From NCBI GenBank assembly GCA_964360145.1, contig CAYHWW010000019.1, positions 1-35,958 on the forward strand: a DNA stretch of 35,958 nucleotides, written 5' to 3'. Positions within the stretch are counted from its first letter, which is position 1. Each line of letters begins with the position of its first letter. Source of the stretch: CAYHWW01 sp964360145 (GTDB taxonomy: Bacteria > Bdellovibrionota > UBA1018 > CAYHWW01). Under the pieces are notes generated by a model that worked only from the letters and a program-made list of their open reading frames with translations, did not search any database and had not been told where the DNA came from. This document shows, piece by piece, positions 13,786-22,140 of the stretch. The position numbers and the translations under genes were made by a program.

Positions 13786-16395
13786 ATGAAGTTTTTGAAT
13801 GCAGCTGTTTTGCTAGTGACCTTATTCTGCGCCCAAGCGCCCTTGGTGGCTCAGGCCTCTCGGGAGTCTGAGAACGCCGCCTGCATGGCCGCACTAGATG
13901 GCCGCATCACCCCCGGGTTGGCTGAAGTGCTTCAGGGCGATGGGCGGCGTAACGCTACGGTCTATGTGCTGCTCGATGTGAGCGCCGCTCAAGATAAAGA
14001 GGCCGTTGCAGCCCGGATTATCGGTGGTGCAAAAAAAGTGGCTGATAACCGCGGCCTGCGAGCCAGCTCTCCGCCGACTCTCTGGCACCTCGACCGTGGC
14101 GTCGCCTTCATTGAAGTCACGGGCACCATCGCCAAACTACGTAAGCTCTTAGCCAGGGCTTTTTACTTCCATTCTGCGCTTTGGGTGGGCCTTACCCACA
14201 GCCGTGTCATCGCCGTGCACCATCGTCTTGATATGCACGTTCAGCCGACAGTTCCCGCCACTGCGGAACAAGTGACCTCCGTCAGCGCCGATCTCAGTGC
14301 ATGGTTGAACTCTGGCAATTCCAGCAATGCGGGTGAGATCCGCTCGATTCGCGCAACAGTAAAGAGAGGCCTCTCCGAGGGAGCTCGCGAAAACCTCATC
14401 ACCGACCTCAATAGTATTTTTGGTGAAGGAAAATACCGCATTACCCTCGGCGGCCTTTTCCTCACCCTGCTTCTCGTAGATGGAACCCGCGTGCAAATTG
14501 AAGAAGTCACGGGCATGAGCCAAATGGGCCATGTGGAATTCACTGAGACGGCTGCTTCTACTACCGCTGAGGCGACCCGCATCAGCCCCGAGCTCCAAGC
14601 GTGGTTGGACGCAGGCAATGACAGCAACGCCAGCGAGATCGGGAACTTCCAAGCAGCATTGCAATCCCCCAGCACGGACGCTGATCGTGTCGCCCTCAAT
14701 CAGTCTTTGGATGGCATCTTTGGCCAGGGGCATTATCGCATGATTCAGGTTGGTCACGCTCGGCGCACGCTCCTCGCGAGCGGTACCCGCGCCCAGGCCC
14801 GCACGCTCATCGCTCTGACAGGGGTGGCAAACGTCGATTTTGCCCGCCCGTCGACGGCGGCGCTGCCCTCACTGGAGGAGTTGGAAGTCGAGTTTGCCGC
14901 AGGCGCCGCCATTGCACCCACGGACGACGCCCTCATCGAGCCCATTCCCGGCGCCGCCATGAGCTGGGGCGGCGTGGTGCCCGATACGGCGAAGTTTGAT
15001 GCAGAGCTCTCCATCGCCATGTCCCGCCATGCTGGCGAGACTGCGGCCGACATCGAGCGTCGGGCACAAGAAGAGTTGCACATCGTCTTTACCGCCAAAG
15101 GCATGACCATCGTGCCCATCGTCGTGGAAGGCATGACCGTCACCCGTCGGAACAGTTTCCGCACATCCGCCATGGCTACCCGCGTGGCCATCGCCCGCTT
15201 GTCCCAACTGCCTTCCGTCGCGAGCATTATGCTCAATACGCAGTCAACGCCCGCTGCCCGCCCGTCGACGGCGGCGCTGCCCTCACTGGAGGAGTTGGAA
15301 GCCGAGTTCGCCATCACCGCCGCGTTCCGCGCCGCCATTGCACCGCCTGTGGCCCAAGTGGACCCGGTGCTTCTCTCCCAGATCGCGGCCGGTGGCACCG
15401 TGGCCGCACTCTTCACCCTGCGTGATGACCTGAGCGGCTTGAGTGGTGAAAGCTTTGCCCGCGCCCCCGCTGAGAGCCCTTCCAATCGTGCGGAACGCTT
15501 GGAATACTTCAGAAACCTCGCCCGTGAGGGTTACGCACCTCTGCTCACCTTGGTTGATGCAGCCCGGGCTGCTGGAGCCACGGTGGAGACCAATCTGTTG
15601 GAAGGCATCGGCGTCCTCGTCGTTGTTGGCCCCGCTGACCTCATCCGTCAGCTCATCAGCCACCCTAACGTGGGTACTGCTGCCGCCAACGGCGAAGTCT
15701 TTGCCGATGACTCCGCTGCGACAGCCACGGTATCTAGCGCCGTGTCCGCGGCAACCCCACCCACCGCTCCTGTGGTGGTCCCTGGTGTTCCGACGGCAAG
15801 TACGGACCTCTTGTTCACAGAGCCCAACTTCTCCAGTTTTGATGCAAATATGCGCACTGCTTGGAATGATCTGGATTATTATCGTCGCTTCCTCCCTGCC
15901 ACGCTCACGCTCGACAACGTCACCAGCCCTGATGCCACCCGTGACCGACTTGCTGAATTCGGATTTGACGTCGGTGCCATCACGACGGTTGGGAATGGCT
16001 TGAGCGTTTTTGTGAGGGGCTCCCGCCCTGCGTTCATCCGCGCATCCCGCCATCTGCAGGTCGCACTCATCGCCGCAGAGAGACATTTTCCTATTGAGAC
16101 CATGATGTGGGGTGGTGAAGCCCCCGTTGCCAGAAAGCTTGACCTGAGGTTGCAGGAAGCCATTTCCCACAGCCCCGGAGTCTACCCATACCCACAGGCC
16201 TCAGTGATGACTCGCATCGTCGTGGAGGTGCCCGCAGCTGAGTTTAATGAGGTGGACCCTGAGGCCATTTTGGCAGGTAGGGCCGTGCTGAAGAGCAGGA
16301 ACGGCAACCGTTTCATCGTCATGGCATTCCCCGAAGACATCGTACGCATGTCCCAGCTTTCGTTGGTCGGCAGCATGAGCTTCGACCGCCCCTGA
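13786..16395 (+). CDS. Large secreted protein of repeated I9-like modules
   Basis: An 869-residue protein from ATG 13786 (GGGGAG upstream) with a signal peptide (MKFLNAAVLLVTLFCAQAP, cleavage near AQA-S). The mature part seems to be about seven units of 80-115 residues. Those near 164-255 and 265-355 are plainly related (LSAWLNSGNSSNAGEI and LQAWLDAGNDSNASEI; both end GxVxF). Others, near 54-135, 525-642 and 680-767, follow the order strand, helix, G-strand, L..L-helix, V-strand of inhibitor-I9 or subtilisin propeptide folds (VYVLLD, AALFTL, GVLVVV, LIRQL). A linker, PSTAALPSLEELE, occurs twice. No protease domain follows, so the product may be a stand-alone inhibitor or a binding protein. 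The fold assignment is inference. Confidence 0.55.
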   Translation: MKFLNAAVLLVTLFCAQAPLVAQASRESENAACMAALDGRITPGLAEVLQGDGRRNATVYVLLDVSAAQDKEAVAARIIGGAKKVADNRGLRASSPPTLWHLDRGVAFIEVTGTIAKLRKLLARAFYFHSALWVGLTHSRVIAVHHRLDMHVQPTVPATAEQVTSVSADLSAWLNSGNSSNAGEIRSIRATVKRGLSEGARENLITDLNSIFGEGKYRITLGGLFLTLLLVDGTRVQIEEVTGMSQMGHVEFTETAASTTAEATRISPELQAWLDAGNDSNASEIGNFQAALQSPSTDADRVALNQSLDGIFGQGHYRMIQVGHARRTLLASGTRAQARTLIALTGVANVDFARPSTAALPSLEELEVEFAAGAAIAPTDDALIEPIPGAAMSWGGVVPDTAKFDAELSIAMSRHAGETAADIERRAQEELHIVFTAKGMTIVPIVVEGMTVTRRNSFRTSAMATRVAIARLSQLPSVASIMLNTQSTPAARPSTAALPSLEELEAEFAITAAFRAAIAPPVAQVDPVLLSQIAAGGTVAALFTLRDDLSGLSGESFARAPAESPSNRAERLEYFRNLAREGYAPLLTLVDAARAAGATVETNLLEGIGVLVVVGPADLIRQLISHPNVGTAAANGEVFADDSAATATVSSAVSAATPPTAPVVVPGVPTASTDLLFTEPNFSSFDANMRTAWNDLDYYRRFLPATLTLDNVTSPDATRDRLAEFGFDVGAITTVGNGLSVFVRGSRPAFIRASRHLQVALIAAERHFPIETMMWGGEAPVARKLDLRLQEAISHSPGVYPYPQASVMTRIVVEVPAAEFNEVDPEAILAGRAVLKSRNGNRFIVMAFPEDIVRMSQLSLVGSMSFDRP
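14841..15301 (+). repeat. Direct repeat pair inside the modular secreted-protein gene
   Basis: 47 identical bases occur at 14841-14887 and 15255-15301, encoding the linker PSTAALPSLEELE twice. They lie 414 bp (138 codons) apart, so loss or gain of the unit by recombination would keep the frame. The near-perfect identity compared with the diverged modules suggests a recent duplication or gene conversion. Confidence 0.85.
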
Positions 16396-16400
16396 GCGCG

Positions 16401-16481
16401 CCCGCATTCCTCAAAAAACAGGAATGCCGTCACGATCTGGATCATATGTTGCTGGCATTCCTGTTTTTTGAGGAATGCGGG
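16401..16481. terminator. Nested palindrome between convergent genes, probable bidirectional terminator
   Basis: Two 28-bp arms (16401-16428 and 16454-16481) are perfect inverted copies around a 25-bp spacer. Each arm is itself a hairpin: GCATTCCT, an 8-base loop with A6 or T6, AGGAATGC. It sits just after the stop of the secreted-protein gene and next to the stop of mtnA, so termination from both sides is likely. The structure is larger than an ordinary terminator and may also be a repeat element. Confidence 0.65.
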
Positions 16482-16488
16482 AGGAGCC

Positions 16489-17469
16489 TCAGCGCCACAG
16501 TTTATTATCCAGCACCAGCGCCGTGATGAGCGCCCGTGGCGTCACGTCGAAGGCCGGGTTGAACACTGGCGCTTCCCGGGGCGCCCAATCCCGGCGCACC
16601 TCGGCGGCGTCCCGCTCTTCGATGGGGATGTCGCGCCCCGTGGCGCATTTCAAGTCCATGGTGGTGCTGGGCGCCACGATGTAAAACGGGATCTTGTGGT
16701 GCTTGCACAGCACCGCCACGCCATAGGTGCCGATCTTATTGGCCGCATCGCCGTTGACCGCCACCCTGTCCGCGCCGGTGAAGGCCTTTTGCACCCGGCC
16801 GTCCCGCATGACCACCGCGGCCATGTTGTCGCTGATGAGGGTGTAGGGGATGCCGGTCTTCTCACACTCCCAGGCGGTGAGGCGCGCACCCTGGAGCAGC
16901 GGGCGCGTTTCGTCTACCCACAGGTGGATTTTCTTGCCGTTTTCATGGGCCCGGCGAATGACGCCCAAGGCAGTGCCGATGCCCACGGTGGCAAGGCCGC
17001 CCGTATTGCAGTGGGTGAGGATGCCGTCGCCATCATCAATGAGGGGCTCCCCATGGTCAGCCATGCCCTCGCAAAGGGCCACGTCTTCATCGAAGATCTC
17101 GTAGGCCCGGGTGAGCATGATTTCAGCGGTGGGCACCGCATCCGCCGCATGGGCCGTCATGATCCGATCTATGGCATGCATCAGATTCACCGCAGTGGGG
17201 CGTGCATCGCGCAGAATGCGAGCGGCATGGCGCACTTCATCCGCGCTGCGGGGGCCATCACAACAGTATTTGGCGAGGGCCAAGGCCGCGGCCACGCCGA
17301 TCAAAGGCGCGCCCCGCACAGCGAGGCGCTGGATGGCAGCCACCATATCTTCGGGCTCGCGGCATTCCAGCCACTCTTCCACATGGGGCAGCTTCGTTTG
17401 GTCTAAAACTTCCAGCCGGTCTTTGCGCAGACGCAGCCCCAGCGATTCCAGTGCACGATAGCGCCTCAT
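16489..17469 (-). CDS. mtnA: Methylthioribose-1-phosphate isomerase
   Basis: A 326-residue member of the MtnA/eIF2B-like family. VRGAPLIGVAAALAL (51-65), the catalytic Cys in LTHCNTGGLA (C154) and the catalytic Asp in TGADRVAVNG (D234) are all present, as is the C-terminal FNPAFDVTP. MtnA converts methylthioribose 1-phosphate to methylthioribulose 1-phosphate in recycling of methylthioadenosine. Its start overlaps the mtnP stop by 4 nt, so the two form an operon that performs the first two steps. The later genes of the classical methionine salvage pathway are not in the window. Confidence 0.92.
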   Translation of the reverse strand: MRRYRALESLGLRLRKDRLEVLDQTKLPHVEEWLECREPEDMVAAIQRLAVRGAPLIGVAAALALAKYCCDGPRSADEVRHAARILRDARPTAVNLMHAIDRIMTAHAADAVPTAEIMLTRAYEIFDEDVALCEGMADHGEPLIDDGDGILTHCNTGGLATVGIGTALGVIRRAHENGKKIHLWVDETRPLLQGARLTAWECEKTGIPYTLISDNMAAVVMRDGRVQKAFTGADRVAVNGDAANKIGTYGVAVLCKHHKIPFYIVAPSTTMDLKCATGRDIPIEERDAAEVRRDWAPREAPVFNPAFDVTPRALITALVLDNKLWR

Positions 17470-18314
17470 CGCTGGAGGAACTCTAAAAGTTGTTTCTTCG
17501 CGGGCGGAATATGCTCTGCAGGTGTCATCACAGCGCTCTTCATGGAATGGCGCGCGGGGCTGCCGCTCACGTCGGGCAGTCCGCTGCTCAGCAATGCCCG
17601 CAAGATCTTTTGAACATCAGTAAGGCTCTTTTTGTACTGGGTGAGCACGGCCTCCAGGGTGGCATGCTGTTCCGGGTCATCGAGCCAGCAGTCGTAGTCC
17701 GTGGCCACGGCCAGCGTGACGTAGCTCAGTTGGGCTTCTCGGGCGAGCCAGGCCTCGGGCAGGTTGGTCATGCCTACGATATCGCCGCCCATCTGCCGCA
17801 GCCAGTGACTTTCCGCTTTGCTGCCAAAGCGAGGGCCCTCTACGCAGACGTAGGTTTTCCCGCGGTGGACCGTGATGCCTGCACTGCGCGCTGCCGCCGC
17901 AATGGCATCGCTGAGCACCGCGCAGGTGGGCTCCGCCGTCGAAACATGGGCCACCACACCTTCGCCGAAGTAGGTATGCTTGCGAATTCCCTTGGTCAAG
18001 TCGATGTACTGGTTCGCCATCACCAAAGAACCCGGCGAAAGCTCTTTGCGCAGGCTCCCTGTGGCCGAGACGCTGACCACCATGCGGGCGCCCGCCTCTT
18101 TGAGCGCCCAAATATTCGCACGATAGTTGATTTCGCTGGGGAGAATCCCGTGGTGTTCACCGTGGCGGGGCAAGAACGCCACGGGGCTTTGGCCCAGGCG
18201 GCCCAGAAGCAGGGGGGCGGAGGGCTGCCCAAAGGGGGTTTGCACGCTCCTGCGTTCCACGCCCTCTAGCCCCTCCAGTTGATAGAGACCTGTTCCACCG
18301 ATGATACCAATCAT
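17466..18314 (-). CDS. mtnP: S-methyl-5'-thioadenosine phosphorylase
   Basis: A 282-residue purine phosphorylase of the MTAP type, from ATG 18314. IGIIGGTGLYQLEGL at the start, PRHGEHHGILPSEINYRANI (phosphate and ribose binding), SVSATGSL and GMTNLPEAWLAREAQLSY are characteristic. It splits methylthioadenosine with phosphate to give adenine and methylthioribose 1-phosphate, the substrate of MtnA. The Asp pair typical of MTAP specificity appears as ATDYDCW. The start lacks a strong Shine-Dalgarno. The gene diverges from the heptose nucleotidyltransferase across 65 bp. Confidence 0.9.
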   Translation of the reverse strand: MIGIIGGTGLYQLEGLEGVERRSVQTPFGQPSAPLLLGRLGQSPVAFLPRHGEHHGILPSEINYRANIWALKEAGARMVVSVSATGSLRKELSPGSLVMANQYIDLTKGIRKHTYFGEGVVAHVSTAEPTCAVLSDAIAAAARSAGITVHRGKTYVCVEGPRFGSKAESHWLRQMGGDIVGMTNLPEAWLAREAQLSYVTLAVATDYDCWLDDPEQHATLEAVLTQYKKSLTDVQKILRALLSSGLPDVSGSPARHSMKSAVMTPAEHIPPAKKQLLEFLQR

Positions 18315-18350
18315 TAAGTAAACGCGTACCCGAGGGATCACGAGTGCGCA

Positions 18351-18367
18351 AGCGCGGGAGCCGCGCT
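18351..18367. other. Hairpin between mtnP and the nucleotidyltransferase gene
   Basis: AGCGCGG-GAG-CCGCGCT is a perfect 7-bp stem with a 3-base loop, 12 bp before the ATG of the nucleotidyltransferase. It would lie in the 5' leader of that mRNA and could influence ribosome access. No function is proven. Confidence 0.35.
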
Positions 18368-18379
18368 AAGCTCCACAGC

Positions 18380-19096
18380 ATGCAATGCGTGATCCTCGCC
18401 GGTGGCCTTGCCACCCGCATGCGTCCCATCACTGAGGCCATTCCCAAGTCCCTGCTGCCCGTGGCGGGCAGGCCCTTCCTCCATCACCAGCTCACGCTCT
18501 TGAAGCGCCAGGGCCTCCACGATGTGCTTCTTTGCATCGGCTATCTGGGTGAGCAAATCCGCGCCTGCGCTGGCACCGGCGTGGATTGGGGCGTGAATAT
18601 TGTCTACGCCGATGAGGGCAAAGAGCTGCGTGGCACCGGCGGCGCCCTCCGTAAGGCCATGGAAGAAGGGCTTCTCCAAGACTACTTTCTTGTCACCTAC
18701 GGCGACTCCTACCTTCCCGTGGATTTCCGCAAAGTCTGGAAGGCGGGCTTTGATGCCGTCTCCCGTGGGGATGAAGCCCTCATGACGGTCTATCGGAATG
18801 CCGAAAAATGGGATGCAAGCAACGTGGAGGTCCGCGGGGACCGGGCCTATTACGACAAGAAAAAGGCTGACCCTGCCCGCAAGTACGAATACATCGACTA
18901 TGGCCTCCTCGGCTTTCCGCGGACCTTCATCGAAAATCGCGTGGCAGCCGAGGGCCGCCAGGACCTTGCCGACTCGCTGCATCAGGCCTCCGTGGTTGGC
19001 AAGCTTGCCGCTCTTGAAGTGAAACAGCGGTTCTATGAGGTCGGCTCTCCTCAGGGCTTGAAAGACCTCGAAGAATTGATAGGTTCGGGCTCATGA
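18380..19096 (+). CDS. hddC: Sugar-1-phosphate nucleotidyltransferase, probable heptose 1-phosphate guanylyltransferase
   Basis: A 238-residue NTP-transferase. The start MQCVILAGGLATRMRPITEA carries the G.G.R nucleotide loop and PKSLLPVAGRPF the second signature; GTGGALRKA and VTYGDSYLPVDF provide the base- and metal-binding region. HddC makes GDP-D-glycero-alpha-D-manno-heptose from heptose 1-phosphate, following GmhA and HddA. It starts a rightward operon in which the next three genes overlap by 1-4 nt. GDP versus another nucleotide is inferred from the hddA-type kinase in the neighbourhood. The start lacks a Shine-Dalgarno. Confidence 0.7.
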   Translation: MQCVILAGGLATRMRPITEAIPKSLLPVAGRPFLHHQLTLLKRQGLHDVLLCIGYLGEQIRACAGTGVDWGVNIVYADEGKELRGTGGALRKAMEEGLLQDYFLVTYGDSYLPVDFRKVWKAGFDAVSRGDEALMTVYRNAEKWDASNVEVRGDRAYYDKKKADPARKYEYIDYGLLGFPRTFIENRVAAEGRQDLADSLHQASVVGKLAALEVKQRFYEVGSPQGLKDLEELIGSGS

Positions 19097-19809
19097 ACAA
19101 TCTCAAGGTGAAGATCTATTCCGACGGCGCTGACAAGAAATCCATGCTCGAAATGGCGGGTAACCCCCTGATCAAGGGTCTCACGACAAATCCGTCGTTG
19201 ATGAAGAAGGCGGGCGTGAGCGATTACCCCGCTTTCTGCAAAGAGATTCTGGCCTCAATCAAGGACAAGCCCATTTCCTTTGAAGTCTTCGCCGACGAAT
19301 TCCACGAGATGAAGCGTCAGGCCCTTGAGATCAACTCCTGGGGCCGCAACGTCTACGTCAAAATCCCCATCACCAACTCCCATGGCGAGTCTTCCATTCC
19401 CCTCGTCAAAGAACTGACCACCAAGGGCGTGAAGCTCAACGTCACGGCGTTGCTCACCCTCGACCAAGTGTGGCAAACCTGCCTCGCCGTCAAAGGCGGC
19501 GCACCCACGGTGGTTTCCGTGTTCGCCGGCCGCATCGCTGATACCGGTGTGGACCCACGCCCTCTGATGAAAGCCGCCCGTGAAATGTGCCAGTGGTCTT
19601 CCAGCCGCGGCGATGTGGAGCTCCTCTGGGCCAGTACCCGGGAAGTCTACAATATTTGGCAGGCGGATGAGACCGGTTGCGCCATCATCACGGTTCCCTT
19701 CGATATTTTGGCCAAGCTCAAGATGGTGGGCACTGATCTCACTCAGCTCTCCCTCGATACCGTGAAGATGTTCAAGAAGGACGCGGAATCCGCGGGGTTC
19801 AAGCTCTGA
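19093..19809 (+). CDS. Transaldolase-family protein
   Basis: A 238-residue TIM-barrel aldolase of the transaldolase/fructose-6-phosphate aldolase group. KIYSDGADKKSMLEMAGNP and GLTTNPSLMKKAG are the first signature; VYVKIPITNS holds the Schiff-base lysine, and LNVTALLTLDQV follows. It overlaps its neighbours by 4 nt and 1 nt. Transaldolase exchanges a three-carbon unit and yields sedoheptulose 7-phosphate, exactly the substrate of GmhA, so its place in a heptose cluster makes sense. Short relatives can have other aldol reactions, so the precise reaction is uncertain. Confidence 0.75.
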   Translation: MNNLKVKIYSDGADKKSMLEMAGNPLIKGLTTNPSLMKKAGVSDYPAFCKEILASIKDKPISFEVFADEFHEMKRQALEINSWGRNVYVKIPITNSHGESSIPLVKELTTKGVKLNVTALLTLDQVWQTCLAVKGGAPTVVSVFAGRIADTGVDPRPLMKAAREMCQWSSSRGDVELLWASTREVYNIWQADETGCAIITVPFDILAKLKMVGTDLTQLSLDTVKMFKKDAESAGFKL

Positions 19810-20837
19810 TGCGTCGTATTTTCGTCGTAGGTGGCGCCGGGTTCATCGGCAGCCACTTCCTTGATGCGCTGCTGGCGCGCCGGGAAACCGAGAGTGTGGC
19901 GGTCTTCGACAACTTTTCCTCAGGGCAAGAATGGCATTACGCCCATCACCGTGGCGACACACGGCTGCGCGTGGTTCGCGGCGACGTCAAAGACTTGCCA
20001 GCCCTGAAAGAGGCCATGGCCCCCGTGGGAGGCAAGCCCTACGATGCGGTGATCCACCTGGCCTCCAACCCCGACATCGCCAAGGCCATGACGGATCCCA
20101 CGGTGGACTTTTGGGAGGGCACCTACCTCACCCAAAATGTCGCTGAAGCAGTGCGCACAAGCCTAGTGAAGACCGTGCTCTACGCCTCCGGCAGCGGCAT
20201 CTATGGCGACGTGGGTAAGCTCGAAGCCAGCGAGCTGGGCATCCTGCGGGACGAGCAAGGCAAAGTCGTGGCATCCGATCGAGCCGATGCTCCCATTCAC
20301 CCACCGGTGTCCACCTACGGCGCCAGCAAACAAGCCGGCGAAGGCATTTTTGCATCCTACGCCGCCATGTTCGATATCAGCGCCATAGCTTTCCGCTTTG
20401 GCAACGTGGTGGGTCCGCGGCAAACCCACGGCGTGGGCTATGATTTCGTGCGGCGCTTGAAGGCCGATCCGACGAAGCTCCGTGTTTTGGGCGACGGCAC
20501 CCAGAGCAAGTCTTACATTTACGTTACTGACGTGGTGGCCGCCGTGCTTCTTGCTGGTGAAAAACTTGGCGGTCGCCCCGGCGCCTTCGATGTCTACAAC
20601 GTGGCCACCGGCGATTACATCACCGTCAAAGAAATCGCCGATCTCGCCGTGGAAGTGGCGGGTCTCAAGCCCGGCGCCGTGAAATACGAATTCTCCGGTG
20701 GCAATCGGGGTTGGAAGGGCGACGTGCCCGTAGTGCGCCTCAACACCGCCCGCATCCAAACCCTGGGCTGGCGTTGCTCCCGCACCTCCCGCCAGGCACT
20801 GAAAGATTCCATGACGGCTATGCTTGGGGAGCTGTGA
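19809..20837 (+). CDS. NAD-dependent sugar epimerase/dehydratase (extended SDR)
   Basis: A 342-residue extended SDR enzyme. FVVGGAGFIGSHFLDALL is the Rossmann glycine motif, DVK then HLASNPDI mark the cofactor site, and the catalytic Y-x3-K is in VSTYGASKQAGE. ASGSGIYGD lies before the active Tyr. SKSYIYVTDVV and the C-terminal segment bind the nucleotide-sugar. It would epimerise, dehydrate or reduce a nucleotide sugar, most likely the heptose made by the previous enzymes. It overlaps both neighbours by one base (TGATG-type junctions), so the four-gene run is one transcript. Confidence 0.8.
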   Translation: MRRIFVVGGAGFIGSHFLDALLARRETESVAVFDNFSSGQEWHYAHHRGDTRLRVVRGDVKDLPALKEAMAPVGGKPYDAVIHLASNPDIAKAMTDPTVDFWEGTYLTQNVAEAVRTSLVKTVLYASGSGIYGDVGKLEASELGILRDEQGKVVASDRADAPIHPPVSTYGASKQAGEGIFASYAAMFDISAIAFRFGNVVGPRQTHGVGYDFVRRLKADPTKLRVLGDGTQSKSYIYVTDVVAAVLLAGEKLGGRPGAFDVYNVATGDYITVKEIADLAVEVAGLKPGAVKYEFSGGNRGWKGDVPVVRLNTARIQTLGWRCSRTSRQALKDSMTAMLGEL

Positions 20838-22081
20838 TGCACATGAACGATCAACCCGACCCCGAGATTCAGCTTCTCATTCCCTCCGGCGATGATGCGT
20901 CCCTCCTGCCTGAGATCTCCATCGTAGTGCCCGCCCTCAATGAGCAGCTCACCATCGCGGAATTCATCAGCTGGTGCAAAGAAGGCCTCAAAGCCGCCGG
21001 CGCCCGGGGGGAAATCCTCATTGTCGATAGCTCCACGGACAAAACCGCCGAGATCGCGTTGGCCAACGGCGCTCGTGTCTTGAAAACCCCCAAGCGAGGT
21101 TTGGGACGCGCCTACATCGATGCGCTCCCCTATGTCCGTGGCCCCTATGTGCTCATGGGTGACTGCGACTGTACCTACGACTTCCGTCAGCTCAAGCCCT
21201 TCCATGACAAGTTCAAGGAGGGCTACGAGTACATCATGGGCTCTCGCTTCAAGGGCACCATTGAAGCCGGCTCCATGCCGCCGCTCCATCAGTATCTGGG
21301 CACGCCGGTGACCACCTGGATCTTGAACGTCATCTTCGGTTCCCACTTCAGTGACATCCACTGCGGCATGCGGGGCATCACCCGCGATGCATTTCTTCGC
21401 CTCGACCTCAAATCCCAGGCCTGGGAATACGCCTCTGAGCTGGTTCTCAAATCCGTGCGCATGGGGCTCAAGACCGCCGAAGTGCCCATTAGTTTCCTCA
21501 AAGACAAAGACGGTCGCCTCTCCCACCACAAGCGCTCTGGCTGGTGGTCGCCGTGGCATGCAGCCTGGATCAACCTGCGGGCCATGTTCGTCTATGGTGC
21601 GGACTTTTTTCTTTTGAAGCCCGGCATCTTCATTCTCGCGCTGGGGGCCGCTCTCACGCTGCCTCTAGCCTTGGGCCCCCTCACCCTGGGCCCGGTGACG
21701 TTCTCTCTCTACTGGATGCTCCTGGGCGTGTGCTTAAGCGTCCTCGGCCTCCAGTGCGTGTACATGGGCATGATCTCCCAGGTGGTGTTGGACTTTCATG
21801 GTCGCCACACCACTCGCTGGAGCCGCCTCTTCCCTTACACGCCCTCAGTGCTTGCCGCGGTGGCCACCTGCATGGCAGGTGCCGCCCTGTGCATTCCGCT
21901 AGCCTACAACTACGTGCAAAACGGCCTCAGCTTTCAAGATCGCCCTGAACCGTGGAGCCACCTTGCCGTATTGGGCCTGCTCCTCATGATTGGTGGGTTC
22001 ATGCATTTCACGTTCACGCTGCTGCTCCATGCCGGCGCCATGGCGGTGAGTGATCGGCTGAAGCGCATCACCGGAAAATAA
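20837..22081 (+). CDS. GT2 glycosyltransferase with C-terminal membrane domain
   Basis: A 414-residue protein. The N-terminal 250 residues are GT2: ISIVVPALNEQLTIAEFISW, ILIVDSSTDKTAEIA, the D-C-D motif in VLMGDCDCTYDF, and GSRFKGTIEAGSMP, as in dolichyl- or polyprenyl-phosphate hexosyltransferases. The C-terminal third has four hydrophobic helices (about 255-400). Enzymes of this shape load a sugar on undecaprenyl phosphate for later transfer outside the membrane. The start at ATG 20837 overlaps the SDR stop. It ends the heptose operon; its stop codon lies in the T-tract side of the terminator for the facing gene. Confidence 0.85.
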   Translation: MHMNDQPDPEIQLLIPSGDDASLLPEISIVVPALNEQLTIAEFISWCKEGLKAAGARGEILIVDSSTDKTAEIALANGARVLKTPKRGLGRAYIDALPYVRGPYVLMGDCDCTYDFRQLKPFHDKFKEGYEYIMGSRFKGTIEAGSMPPLHQYLGTPVTTWILNVIFGSHFSDIHCGMRGITRDAFLRLDLKSQAWEYASELVLKSVRMGLKTAEVPISFLKDKDGRLSHHKRSGWWSPWHAAWINLRAMFVYGADFFLLKPGIFILALGAALTLPLALGPLTLGPVTFSLYWMLLGVCLSVLGLQCVYMGMISQVVLDFHGRHTTRWSRLFPYTPSVLAAVATCMAGAALCIPLAYNYVQNGLSFQDRPEPWSHLAVLGLLLMIGGFMHFTFTLLLHAGAMAVSDRLKRITGK

Positions 22082-22113
22082 AAAGAGGGAGCCCCGTTTC
22101 CAGGACTCCCTCT
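22075..22113 (-). terminator. Rho-independent terminator of the gene at 22141-23100
   Basis: On the minus strand, AGAGGGAG (22113-22106) pairs with CTCCCTCT (22091-22084), followed by TTTTTATTTT. The 8-bp GC-rich stem plus T-tract is a good intrinsic terminator for the leftward gene. It overlaps the stop codon of the rightward GT2 gene and may act on that strand more weakly. Confidence 0.75.
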
Positions 22114-22140
22114 CGTGTCATTGCGTTTTACTTACGTGGC

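Noticed and set aside
15283..16170. 295-codon frame antisense to the modular secreted-protein gene
   Set aside because: No ribosome site or known motif; the plus-strand frame has a signal peptide and clear repeats.
16468..17406. 312-codon frame antisense to mtnA
   Set aside because: The mtnA family match on the other strand is complete; this is a GC-rich shadow frame.
20615..21559. 314-codon frame antisense to the SDR and GT2 genes
   Set aside because: Both genes on the plus strand have full family motifs and overlap neatly; the antisense frame has no start signal or recognisable domain.
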